From NCBI GenBank assembly GCA_009664345.1, contig CP043547.1, forward strand, positions 3,996,709 through 4,060,708: a stretch of 64,000 bases of DNA. Direction: 5' to 3'. This DNA is from Planctomycetales bacterium 10988. Lineage in GTDB: Bacteria; Planctomycetota; Planctomycetia; Pirellulales; Pb10988. A program made the position numbers and the translations under genes. Positions within the stretch are counted from its first letter, which is position 1. The number at the start of each line of letters is the position of its first letter. Shown here piece after piece: positions 46,532-55,303 of this stretch. Below the pieces are notes generated by a model. That model saw nothing but the letters and a program-made list of their open reading frames with translations, did no database searches and was not told where the DNA came from.

Positions 46532-47620
46532 TTAAGAATCTTCCGTCATCGGCAAAGGGACGACTTTCACTGGACCACTGGAACTTTCGAAAACCGTGCC
46601 GGGTTCGTGCTTGCCACGACGGGCATAACCGAGGGCCACGTAGCGGCCGCGGAGTTCGGAAAAGGCCGCCGAGGTAATCATGCCGGACTTTCGCCCATCC
46701 GCAACGAGGGTCATGCCTGGCTCGGGGAATTGCACGGTGTCCTGCGATTCGGCGGCGGGATTGAGTTCAAATTCAAAGCCGACCAACAACCGATTGACTT
46801 GGCCGAGGGCGTCGAGCTTGGCGACGGTCTCTTGTCCAAGGTAGCAACCCTTTGTGAAACAGATCGTTCGTTCGATGCGATTGAGTTCTTGCGGCAAGGT
46901 CTTTTCATTGAATTCAAAGCGGAACGACGGCGTCCCTCGCTCGATCCTGGCAACTTGATAAGCCGTTTCGCCGCAAGGTCGGGCCTTGGCTTCAAGCAGG
47001 GCATTCCAACAGTCCGTGACTTGGTCGCGTAGGCAACACAAAACATAGGCCGTCTCCGCTGTCCAATCGACCCGGCGAAGGGAACACGGAATGCTCGCGA
47101 TCTCGACCTTGGTATGAGCATGCAACTCCGCCGGAATTGCTTCGATCCCGATGCTGGAAAGAAAAGAGGTCGTTTGACTTCCCGAAAGAAGCAACTCCGC
47201 CCATGTCTCGGTCCGATCCTCCCAAGTAACTCGGTCTCGAATGAGGTAGTGATCCAAATGCCCCAGGATGGTTTCGGCTTGCCCGGCACTCGTTTCCAGG
47301 ATCATCGAGTCTTCTTCGCAAAAAGCCGTGACATAGGCAATGACGCGACCTTTGACATTGAGAAAGAAGAGTTCGGTCCCTTGGCCGGGCTTCAACGGTC
47401 GGAGATCGTTCGTCGTCAGGCTTTGCAAAAAGCGGAGACGATCTTCGCCGAAGATTTCAATTTGCGTTCGTTGGGTTCGATCCACCATGCCGACTTGATG
47501 TTGTAACGCCAGACGTTCTTCGCGGGCGTTTCCAAAATGCATCGCCGAGCTGGGTGACACGTCGTCGAACACCGCCCCTTGCGCGGCAAGCACTTGTTGT
47601 AAATTCATTGAGGTTGTCAC
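46532..47620 (-). CDS. ygfZ: YgfZ/GcvT-domain tRNA-modifying/Fe-S assembly protein
   Basis: A 362-residue folate-binding protein of the YgfZ/COG0354 family. The hallmark K-G-C-Y-L-G-Q-E-T-V segment is present, with the conserved Cys. The N-terminal half has the GcvT-like block G-E-D-R-L-R-F-L-Q-S-L-T-T-N-D-L and the F-F-L-N-V-K-G-R-V-I strand. YgfZ supports Fe-S enzyme maturation such as MiaB-dependent tRNA modification, with folate as partner. GTG at 47620 has a strong AAGGGGG upstream; ATG at 47608 has none, so GTG is preferred. The C-terminal residues follow the usual barrel. It is monocistronic, ending at a convergent terminator. Confidence 0.92.
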   Translation of the reverse strand: MTTSMNLQQVLAAQGAVFDDVSPSSAMHFGNAREERLALQHQVGMVDRTQRTQIEIFGEDRLRFLQSLTTNDLRPLKPGQGTELFFLNVKGRVIAYVTAFCEEDSMILETSAGQAETILGHLDHYLIRDRVTWEDRTETWAELLLSGSQTTSFLSSIGIEAIPAELHAHTKVEIASIPCSLRRVDWTAETAYVLCCLRDQVTDCWNALLEAKARPCGETAYQVARIERGTPSFRFEFNEKTLPQELNRIERTICFTKGCYLGQETVAKLDALGQVNRLLVGFEFELNPAAESQDTVQFPEPGMTLVADGRKSGMITSAAFSELRGRYVALGYARRGKHEPGTVFESSSGPVKVVPLPMTEDS

Positions 47621-48191
47621 GTCTTTCCCCCTTCCCGGTCAAGCCGCGTTACTAAATAGAGTTCGATGAAATGAATGGAAGTTCCACGTGGGAGTGAGCC
47701 GTTCGCTCGAGTCTCGCCCCGACTCGTTTGCTTTCGTCGCTCGAAAACGGCGTTCTTGCATCCGCTTTCAGCTCCCTCACGCAGCAGCCCAAAAAGTGAT
47801 TTTTGTGTCGAGTTCAAATGATCATTGAAACTTGGAGGACTAACGGTCAAAACCAATCGGATCGATTGAAAATCTGGAAATGAACTCCCTTCCCATTTGC
47901 TTTGACGTTCGATCCTTAGAGCCTACGGTCAAAACGGAACAAAAGCAGAAAGCTTTTGAGTAGAATGACCCTCCGGTAAGTTTTTTCCATACATGATTAA
48001 TATATTCGAGTGGGACAATTGGCACTAGGTGGTAAATCCTGGGGATCGCGAAAAGAGTTTTACCTAGATAATAGGTTTAAGTTCATTCGTGATATTTGTG
48101 ATTTCATTTGCAGCCACCCAGGAAAGAACTAGGATGGAGAAAGCTCTTTCCCTCGACTGAGGCCGTTTTTCTACTGTTGTTGAGTTCATTG
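47621..48191. other. Divergent intergenic region, ygfZ and dprA
   Basis: About 570 bp without a supported gene. It carries one AAAANYRNTTTT site at 47792-47803. Small frames on both strands lack start signals and known features. Confidence 0.5.
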
Positions 48192-49430
48192 ATGAATTTT
48201 CCTCCCGATCCGTTGCTTGATCAGATCGCGTTGGCGCTTGTGCCTGGAATTGGACCCAAGACGCAGGAGAAACTCCTCAACATCTTTGGTTCGGCAAGCA
48301 TGGTCCTCAGGGCTTCCTCTTCAGAGTGGCGAAAAGTTCCCGGCGTCGGCCCCAAGGTCGTCAGCGGCTTGCGGCAGGCACAATCCCACGAGGAAGCCAA
48401 AGCCGAATGGCAACGCTGCGTTGCTGCCGGGGTGCAATTGGTGGCACGAACCGATTCTCAATATCCGGAACTCTTGCGGCAAATCTCCGCACCGCCGAGT
48501 TTTCTGTATTATCAAGGGGCGTTACTTCCAAGAGACCAGCAGGCCATCGCGATCATCGGTTCCCGACATGCGACCACGTATGGACTTCGTCAGGCCGAAC
48601 GGCTTGCCGCCGGTTTAGCCAGGGCGGGGTTCACGATCATCAGCGGATTGGCCCGAGGGATCGATGCCGCCGCTCACCGGGGGGCTTTGGAGGCAGGCGG
48701 TCGTACGATCGCCGTCTTGGGCAATGGTTTGGGACATCTCTATCCTCCCGAACATGGACCGCTTTCAAAAGAAATTGTCCAACAAGGGGCCTTGCTTTCG
48801 GAAAATTCTTTTCTCACGGTTCCGAGCAAGACGACCTTTCCGCAACGCAATCGTATTATCAGTGGCCTCTCTTTAGGTATTTTAGTCGTGGAAGCCCGCA
48901 AGCGAAGTGGAGCTTTGATCACGGCCTGCCATGCGGTAGATCAAAATCGAGAGGTCTTCGCTGTGCCGGGGCCAATTGACCGAGAAGAATCGGAAGGGTG
49001 TCATCAATTGATTCAAGATGGGGCCAAGCTGGTAACGGGCGTCGAGGATATCTTAGCGGAGCTTACGCAATGGGATTTTGTTTCGGAAAGCAACGTTGAG
49101 ACCAACCCCTCACAGCCTGAAGCGGGTTCATTTTCTAAAAGAACGAATGAGGCGGACACTTCGCGTTCTCGACAATCTGCCCCGTCGCGAACAAGATCAA
49201 AACCAGCAGCCCCTTCGACAAAAACAAAGAGTCCACCGATCCCCGCGGATGCCAGTCCGGAAGAGAAAGCGATTTTGCAAGCCGTCGATGGAGAGGCCCT
49301 TTTTATTGATGAATTGCCCCAGAAGACCGGTCTTTCGATGCCGCAGCTCCTCCCGATCCTGAGCATCTTGGAAATCAAACGACAAATCAAAAGAGTCGAT
49401 GGCCAAAAAATTGTCCGCTATCAGGCCTAG
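48192..49430 (+). CDS. dprA: DNA processing protein DprA (Smf)
   Basis: A 412-residue DprA. It loads RecA on incoming single-stranded DNA during natural transformation. A helix-hairpin-helix-like start (L-V-P-G-I-G-P-K-T-Q-E-K and V-P-G-V-G-P-K-V-V) is followed by the Rossmann-type core: A-I-I-G-S-R, the S-G-L-A-R-G-I-D-A-A-A-H motif, A-V-L-G-N-G-L, F-P-Q-R-N-R-I-I-S-G-L and A-V-P-G-P-I. A Ser/Arg/Pro-rich linker (about 300-350) leads to a winged-helix-like C-terminus (E-K-A-I-L-Q-A-V-D-G). The ATG at 48192 is chosen because the N-terminal extension is not family-like; its ribosome site is weak. It is transcribed alone. Confidence 0.95.
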   Translation: MNFPPDPLLDQIALALVPGIGPKTQEKLLNIFGSASMVLRASSSEWRKVPGVGPKVVSGLRQAQSHEEAKAEWQRCVAAGVQLVARTDSQYPELLRQISAPPSFLYYQGALLPRDQQAIAIIGSRHATTYGLRQAERLAAGLARAGFTIISGLARGIDAAAHRGALEAGGRTIAVLGNGLGHLYPPEHGPLSKEIVQQGALLSENSFLTVPSKTTFPQRNRIISGLSLGILVVEARKRSGALITACHAVDQNREVFAVPGPIDREESEGCHQLIQDGAKLVTGVEDILAELTQWDFVSESNVETNPSQPEAGSFSKRTNEADTSRSRQSAPSRTRSKPAAPSTKTKSPPIPADASPEEKAILQAVDGEALFIDELPQKTGLSMPQLLPILSILEIKRQIKRVDGQKIVRYQA

Positions 49431-50960
49431 GATTCTGGCAAAAGCAATGAATAAAAGTGGCTAATATTAGATTTTCTTCTGGAAAGCCTTTGCAATTCAG
49501 CTGAAAGGGGATCACAATGGGGATGGCAAGAAGGAATGATTGGAATAAAGTGAAATTTCTGATTTTCCTAGACTAAGTGTCCGGTAGCGAAAAAAATTTT
49601 GAACGTGTTTCTCCGTATTCCTAGAGGGTGTTACACTGCGATCTTCCAAGGCCCTGTACTAGGGAAAAGGAATTGCCAGAAAGTAGCTTAAATATTGCCT
49701 AGGGAGAGCATTTCGTAAATTTTTCTTCAAGGACCCAACCGCCAAGAGTTCGCAGGAATTCCTAATCTCCTAAGAGAAAGCAGAGAAGAAACCCATTTCT
49801 TTTTTTGCATTCTGAGTCGGGGAATTTATAATAGAAACTCCACGGCCTTTTAGGGCATGAAAAACTCACTTTCAAAGATTCTTGCCGAGAAATTTTTCGG
49901 AGAATTTAGGGGTTCCACCTTTGGGTGGATTTAGGAAAGAAGGGAAAGTTTTACGAAAGTTCCTCGGAAAGAACTGAACCTTCGCCTTAAAACCCTCGTA
50001 TCCGGTAAGACTTGCTCGATTCGCCGCACATTCATTTTCCTGCTTATTTTGAACCGATCTCGAGAGACACCTTCTCTGTTATTTGCACCATCGAATTTCC
50101 TACAGCCTAGAGACGAACGCATGTCCTATCTTGAGAAATGTACGATTACTTTAGAGTACTATCTATTCGGAACGTATGAATTTTTCCTCTGGACCCAAAT
50201 GCGCAACTCCCTAAAATATCCCTCGGTAACACCTTCAGACACTCCTCGAGTGATTGCCGTGGCTTTGCCGACCTTCTCACGTAACTCTAGAAAGGCGCCG
50301 CGTTAAGAAGGCATCGGCTTCGTCTTTTTCGCTGGGAACTTCTCATTGATGAGCCTAAGCAGATTTTTCTGTGAGGAAGACGATGTGCATTAATCTTTAT
50401 TTTATTTTGTTTTCTTCGTATAGTTATTCTTTGGCGCACATGATCCCGACTGAAGAATGGAGCGATCTTTTTTGCAAAGCATTGCCCTATTCCTGGAAGA
50501 ATGTACCCAAAGAGCCTAAGGTTAAAACGATCCTGTATTAGGAGCTGTTTCCAGAATTCTCGAAAGCTTGCAATTTCGAGAATCTACAAACAACGTGTTA
50601 CTTCGATGCCAAGTGACGAATTCAACGAAATGTTCAGGCTGCGGCAAGCTTTCGTTCCGAACTCGTAAGCATCAAAAACCCATGAGCGTCTCGTTTCTGA
50701 TCTTTCTTTCATCCCGAGAAAAGATTAGAGAAGAGGTACAATCCACCTTCAATGATTTTTTGAACTGAGTGCAGAACTTTCCGGTAGGAATCCCGTTTTA
50801 TAAGGAACGGTTGTCGCTTCTGCTCCGATCAAAAAAAGTTGAGTTGACTAGAAAGTCACCTGCCGGCAGCGAACTTCCCAGGTGGTGCTGCTGGTCTGTG
50901 GTGTTTTGGCCGTGCTCTTTCCCACCCTGAATCAAAATAGAGCTCACTAGGAGGGCTGTT
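49431..50960. other. 1.5 kb gene-poor region upstream of the primary sigma factor
   Basis: No gene is supported. It holds a promoter-like TTGCAT-16-TATAAT at 49805-49832, two small hairpins shortly after it (CCGAGAAATTTTTCGG near 49887 and CCACCTTTGGGTGG near 49916), and scattered short frames (50049-50306 and 50568-50768) without ribosome sites. Its stop-rich, A/T-richer content contrasts with neighbouring genes. It may contain a long rpoD leader or small RNAs. Confidence 0.55.
49805..49832 (+). promoter_or_regulatory. Candidate sigma-70 promoter
   Basis: TTGCAT and TATAAT are separated by 16 bp. Transcription would start near 49839 and run toward the primary sigma gene 1.1 kb away, or give a short RNA through the two hairpins that follow. 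Confidence 0.45.
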
Positions 50961-52520
50961 TTGTACGACGCACTGTTGGAATTAGAGGACGAAAGGCCGC
51001 GTTCGGCAGATGATCCCCGCGATGTAGTGGAGAAATCGGAGGACCTCGATGATGAGGTAGACCTCGATTCTCAAGATGATGATAATGGGGACGCCGAAGC
51101 TGACCTCGATACCGATGTTGATTCTATTTTAGAAGAGAGTGAAGAAGGCTCCTGGTCCGATGATCCGGTCCGGATGTATCTCACTCAAATGGGCGAAATT
51201 CCGTTGCTTACCCGGCAGCAAGAAATCTCGCTCGCCAAAGAAATTGAATTGACCCGTCGCCGTTTCCGTCGGCGATTGCTGCAATGCGATTACGTTATCC
51301 GAATCGCTTTTGATGTGCTGCAACGGGTCCACGCCGGCGAATTGCCTTTTGATCGAACGATCCAAGTCTCGGTCACCGACAAACTCGAAAAAGAACAAAT
51401 TCAAGGTCGATTGCCGCATAACTTGCGTACGCTGAAATCGCTGCTCGAACGCAACCGAGAAGATTACCAAATTGCTACCAGCAAAAACTATTCGCAAGAC
51501 GAACGAATGGCCGCTTGGTGCCGTTTGGGTCGCCGTCGTCGTCGAGCGGTTCGTCTGGTGGAAGAACTCGGGCTGCGTACCCAACGCATTGAACAACAAA
51601 TTCAACGCTTGGATGAATTCAGCCGCCGCATCGATCAGTTGAAATCCGATATCGATGCCCACCGTGCCGCGGGTCTTCCCGCCAATGAGCGATATGCCCA
51701 AGTTGTGGAACTCCGCAATTTGCTCTGTGGAACGCAAGAAACGCCTTCGAGCCTCCGCAATCGCGTGCTGTATTTGAAAAAAGTTTACGGCCAATATCAA
51801 CGTGCCAAACGCGGTCTTTCCGAAGGGAACCTCCGCTTGGTCGTCTCGATTGCCAAAAAATACCGTAACCGCGGTTTGAGCTTCTTGGATTTGATTCAAG
51901 AGGGAAACGCCGGTTTGATGCGTGCAGTCGATAAGTTTGAATATCGTCGTGGTTTCAAGTTCTGTACTTATGCCACATGGTGGATTCGTCAAGCGATCAC
52001 CCGAGCCGTCGCGGATCAAAGCCGTACCATTCGGATTCCGGTCCACATGGTCGAAGCGATGTCGAAAGTTCGTAATGTCTCTCGCCAATTGCTGCAAGAG
52101 ATGGGCCGCGAACCTTCCATCGAAGAAACCGCCAAAGCTGCGGAAACCTCGATCGACGAAACCCGCCGCGTGATGGCCATGAACCGCTATCCCATTAGCT
52201 TGGATCGCCCGGTCGGCAACAGCGAAGATAGCCAATTCGGCGACTTGCTCCCTGACGGTGGTGCCGAAAGTCCCTCCTCGGGTGCTGCTTTGGAAATGCT
52301 CCGCGGACGCATTAACAAAGTTCTGAAAACCCTCAGCTATCGTGAACGCGAAATCATCAAATTGCGTTACGGCCTGGGTGACGGATATAGCTACACACTC
52401 GAAGAAGTGGGCCATATCTTCAAAGTCACGCGGGAACGGATTCGTCAAATCGAAGCCAAAGCCGTTCGCAAATTACAACAACCCAGCCGCTCCGCTGAGC
52501 TTTCCGGCTTCCTCGACTAG
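50961..52520 (+). CDS. rpoD: Primary RNA polymerase sigma factor (RpoD/SigA)
   Basis: A 519-residue group 1 sigma factor. About 60 acidic residues form the N-terminus (D/E-rich, shorter than usual region 1.1). Region 1.2 is [18 protein letters not shown] helical non-conserved spacer of about 190 residues separates it from region 2 ([12 protein letters not shown] and [10 protein letters not shown]). Region 4 has [16 protein letters not shown] and [13 protein letters not shown]. The start is TTG at 50961 with a very strong AGGAGGG 7 nt upstream; no in-frame ATG precedes region 1.2. It is monocistronic, ending at a strong terminator. Confidence 0.95.
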   Translation: MYDALLELEDERPRSADDPRDVVEKSEDLDDEVDLDSQDDDNGDAEADLDTDVDSILEESEEGSWSDDPVRMYLTQMGEIPLLTRQQEISLAKEIELTRRRFRRRLLQCDYVIRIAFDVLQRVHAGELPFDRTIQVSVTDKLEKEQIQGRLPHNLRTLKSLLERNREDYQIATSKNYSQDERMAAWCRLGRRRRRAVRLVEELGLRTQRIEQQIQRLDEFSRRIDQLKSDIDAHRAAGLPANERYAQVVELRNLLCGTQETPSSLRNRVLYLKKVYGQYQRAKRGLSEGNLRLVVSIAKKYRNRGLSFLDLIQEGNAGLMRAVDKFEYRRGFKFCTYATWWIRQAITRAVADQSRTIRIPVHMVEAMSKVRNVSRQLLQEMGREPSIEETAKAAETSIDETRRVMAMNRYPISLDRPVGNSEDSQFGDLLPDGGAESPSSGAALEMLRGRINKVLKTLSYREREIIKLRYGLGDGYSYTLEEVGHIFKVTRERIRQIEAKAVRKLQQPSRSAELSGFLD

Positions 52521-52552
52521 GAGCTTGAAAATTCAACTTGGTTGACCATACA

Positions 52553-52597
52553 AAAAAGCCCGCACTTCCACCGAGAAATGCGGGCTTTTTTCGTCAA
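52553..52597 (+). terminator. Strong intrinsic terminator after rpoD
   Basis: AAAAAGCCCGCA (52553-52564) pairs with TGCGGGCTTTTT (52580-52591), then TT. It also ends the convergent lipoprotein gene at 52614 when read on the minus strand. Confidence 0.95.
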
Positions 52598-52613
52598 TCC
52601 TCAGAACATCTGC

Positions 52614-53624
52614 CTAATTGAATAGTTGGATCGCACTTTCTAATTGAGAAGCGGGGTTCCTAGGTTGTCGCCGAGGGAAATAATAGCTTGGTGGCAAAAA
52701 TCGTTGAGACGGTAGTATGTTAAGAGGCTCTTGAGTGCCCTGAGGAAGGCTATACGATTCCATGGGACTCGACTTTTGTTCTTTCCTCTTCTGCAAGTCC
52801 TCTATCAATTCATCAATGGTCTTTAAGTCGAAGTCATTGACATTTAGTGCCTTTACAGAGTTCTCCTGTAAGGTCTTATAGTCTTCTATTGGTAATGAAT
52901 AGTTTCCGGTGATTTTTCTAGGTGTGCCCTCGACGATTGCGACAAATTCCTCGATAATTTCGACCGTTTTAGGTGCCGGGCTTAACTTAGCCTCTAATGA
53001 TTCATCAAGAATGGTAGCAATATTGAGAATGGCTAATGTTAGCTTCGAGAGCGACTCGAAATGCTTTGAGGATACAACTACGTACTTTCCACAGTAATGG
53101 CCAAATTTAACGCAGCACTCACTATCATGTGGTTTCTTGTCGGTGACTTTGAAGAAGCATTGTGGTATCGTGCATCCTGCAAAGTTGGGTCCAAAAAATT
53201 GCTGAAGCTTGTAGTGACAGCTATCACACCCCAGTTGATCCGGCCCCCCGGTAGAGTAGCGATAGACGCACTTCATCAGAGCGAGTTTGTCTGGGTTGTT
53301 GACCGGCTCTAGGGTCCAGCTAATTCGAGAGGAGGTTGAACCTTGCGAACCGCTCATTACGCTTGTCAAGGTAGTCGCGTTCCAGCCTAAACCAACATTT
53401 CCATTGATTGAGCGGTCAACGTTCGTTCCACCACCGTTTGCCAATGCGAAGTAGGGGGTCGCTCCTGGATTGACAACGAACATCGCTAAATTGTCCAAGA
53501 CCTGTTGCTCGTATATGTCATTTAACGTGCTGACTTGCTTTGTATAATTTCGCTGCAGCCGAGTATGGGCACAGCCGCTAATCGTTATTGCTAGCAAGCA
53601 GATCCCCAGAATAATTTTACGCAT
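52614..53624 (-). CDS. Cys-rich lipoprotein of unknown function
   Basis: A 336-residue lipoprotein. The signal MRKIILGICLLAITISGC ends in a lipobox with lipidated Cys18. The mature part has two halves. An N-terminal segment (D-N-L-A-M-F-V-V-N-P-G-A-T-P-Y-F-A-L-A-N-G-G-G) resembles planctomycete hypothetical proteins I have seen but cannot name. A cysteine-dense middle (C-D-S-C-H, C-T-I-P-Q-C, C-C-V-K-F-G-H-Y-C-G) carries at least nine cysteines. The C-terminal half is helical and then Pro/Arg-rich. C-D-S-C-H matches the heme c pattern but heme is not assured. The ATG at 53624 has GGAGGG. It is alone on its strand. Location: outer membrane or periplasm, inferred. Confidence 0.75.
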   Translation of the reverse strand: MRKIILGICLLAITISGCAHTRLQRNYTKQVSTLNDIYEQQVLDNLAMFVVNPGATPYFALANGGGTNVDRSINGNVGLGWNATTLTSVMSGSQGSTSSRISWTLEPVNNPDKLALMKCVYRYSTGGPDQLGCDSCHYKLQQFFGPNFAGCTIPQCFFKVTDKKPHDSECCVKFGHYCGKYVVVSSKHFESLSKLTLAILNIATILDESLEAKLSPAPKTVEIIEEFVAIVEGTPRKITGNYSLPIEDYKTLQENSVKALNVNDFDLKTIDELIEDLQKRKEQKSSPMESYSLPQGTQEPLNILPSQRFLPPSYYFPRRQPRNPASQLESAIQLFN

Positions 53625-53848
53625 ATTTCCCTCCATGGAACTGGTTAATTCATTTGACGAATTGCCGTGAAGTTGAGATCGGTAACTCGATATTGCCTCT
53701 GGTAGATAAATTGGTTCGTTTACTAACAATATTATTATGATGCTTTTAAACTATGTGGCTCGTAGCGGTTATGCTTGCCTGTTGAACGATCTATATAATT
53801 TCTATTTAAGCAAATAACTTCCCTAAAAGAGGTAGGGGATAAGTCTTC

Positions 53849-54469
53849 ATGAAGCTTTTACTTTGTAGTGATTTGCATGCGGATTTGGCCGCGGCTCAAG
53901 GGATGGTCGAATTGAGTCAAGAAGCGGATGTGGTTTTGATTGCCGGCGACTTGGGAAATGTCCGCAACATGGCTCAGTTGGAGAAAACAATCGGCGTTCT
54001 TAAAGAAATTTCAATTCCGACGGTGCTCGTTCCGGGAAACGCCGAGAGCGATGAAGAATTGAAATCTGTCTGCCAAGGTTGGGAACCCGCCTATGTCTTG
54101 CATGGAGAGAGTGTTGAAATCTCAGGCGTTCCCTTCTTTGGATTAGGGGGTGGAATTCCCGTAACTCCCTTTGGAAGTTGGAGTTTTGATCTGACCGAGG
54201 ATCAAGCAAGAGAGGCGTTCAAGTCTTTGCCGAAACGGGCCATTCTCGTGACGCACTCGCCTCCGCTCGGAGTTGTTGATCACAATCATGAAGGAAGAAG
54301 CCTTGGGAGCCAGGCCATTCGCGAGGCGATTCTTGAGCAGGTGCCGCTTTTTGCCGTGTGTGGGCACATTCATGCAAGTGCTGGTCAGGAAGAAACTTTG
54401 GGCAAAACCCCTGTCTATAATGCAGGTCCGGCGGCTCGGTTGAGGGAATTGCCACTTCCAGGGGAGTAA
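53849..54469 (+). CDS. Metallophosphoesterase (calcineurin-like)
   Basis: A 206-residue metallophosphoesterase. All five blocks are visible: D-L-H (8-10), G-D-L-G-N, P-G-N-A-E, T-H-S-P-P and G-H-I-H. The short length and the G-N-A-E instead of the common G-N-H-D place it in the YfcE/Icc-like group of small phosphodiesterases. It binds two metals and hydrolyses phosphoesters, but the substrate is unknown. The ATG at 53849 begins MKLLLCSDLH, a usual start for the fold. It is cytosolic. The zinc-finger gene follows after 180 bp. Confidence 0.9.
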   Translation: MKLLLCSDLHADLAAAQGMVELSQEADVVLIAGDLGNVRNMAQLEKTIGVLKEISIPTVLVPGNAESDEELKSVCQGWEPAYVLHGESVEISGVPFFGLGGGIPVTPFGSWSFDLTEDQAREAFKSLPKRAILVTHSPPLGVVDHNHEGRSLGSQAIREAILEQVPLFAVCGHIHASAGQEETLGKTPVYNAGPAARLRELPLPGE

Positions 54470-54648
54470 ATCGAAAAGTTCTTTCAAAAGCTAGAAAAGA
54501 TGCTTGGGTTTTGTTGGTTTTTTGGTAAACTGATTGACCAAGAACCTTGAGAGCGGCCTCAAAACAGGTAGGCGCTCGCCGGGGCATCGATCTTTGCTCC
54601 GGCGAAAGCGAAAAGTGAAGTGGCTCTCAACCAGGAAGCGGGTGTGAT

Positions 54649-54993
54649 TTGTCTCGAAAAGTTGATTTCGATCTGAACTGCCCCCGCTGTGGCTGGTCTG
54701 AACGCTGCGATTCAAGGGCAAAATTGCGTTGGGTTCAACATTTTGGAATGCTCAAACGAGAACTGGACCCTCCCATTACCATTCTCGATGAACTTTTCCG
54801 TTCAAAATTACCGAGCTGTCGCTGTCCCGAATGTGAGCAAACGGGGCTCCGATTAGAAGCTTCTCTGGAAGAGGAGATCGATTGGGGAGAAGGGGCATCC
54901 TGTCAAAGTTGCGGGAAACCCATTCATCCTGAACGTCTCGAAGCGCTGCCAGGAATCAAAGTCTGTGCGGATTGTCAAAGCGAGCAAGAATAA
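54649..54993 (+). CDS. Small zinc-ribbon protein with DksA/TraR-like C-terminus
   Basis: A 114-residue protein with two putative zinc sites. The N-terminal half has C-P-R-C-G-W and C-R-C-P-E-C. The C-terminal half has C-Q-S-C-G-K-P-I-H-P-E-R-L-E-A-L-P and C-A-D-C-Q, close to the DksA/TraR four-Cys finger. DksA-type proteins bind RNA polymerase, but the coiled-coil arm is missing, so this may be another zinc-ribbon regulator. The start is TTG at 54649 with AGGAAG about 12 nt upstream; there is no in-frame ATG upstream of the first Cys pair. It is transcribed in the same direction as its neighbours. Confidence 0.72.
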   Translation: MSRKVDFDLNCPRCGWSERCDSRAKLRWVQHFGMLKRELDPPITILDELFRSKLPSCRCPECEQTGLRLEASLEEEIDWGEGASCQSCGKPIHPERLEALPGIKVCADCQSEQE

Positions 54994-55303
54994 AGATAGT
55001 GGAGTAGAATACGCGGATCTTCCTCAAAAATGATTTTGGGTGAGAGAATCTTGTGTTTATACTGGAATTGTTAAACTTTGTTCTTTGGCGATAGACGATG
55101 ATTTATAGGATTTGAAGAGGAATTTTCCGCCTCGATTTCCGATAGATAGAGCAATGTTTTCTCTAAATCATGACGAAGAACAGGCGAAGCTTGTGCTTTG
55201 ATTGGCACAGAGGCCGTGGAACTTGCCACTGGCAATCCTCAACTCGCGAAGCTTGATCCCTGTTCTTGATTTTTCATTTTATTTCGCCTCCCAACGGTGT
55301 GGA
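54994..55303. other. Intergenic region upstream of the second kinase
   Basis: About 310 bp without a gene. It carries an AAAANYRNTTTT site at 55026-55037 and the leader of the kinase gene. The kinase frame is open further upstream to 55202, but the added residues are not kinase-like. Confidence 0.5.

Noticed and set aside
47617-47856. 79-codon minus-strand frame upstream of ygfZ
   Set aside because: No recognisable motif and it overlaps the ygfZ ribosome site.
50121-50306. Short frame starting MSYLEKC in the gap before rpoD
   Set aside because: No good ribosome site and no recognisable domain; the whole interval is stop-rich in all frames.
50568-50768. 66-codon frame with a CxxC pair before rpoD
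   Set aside because: Starts without a ribosome site and is not supported by composition.
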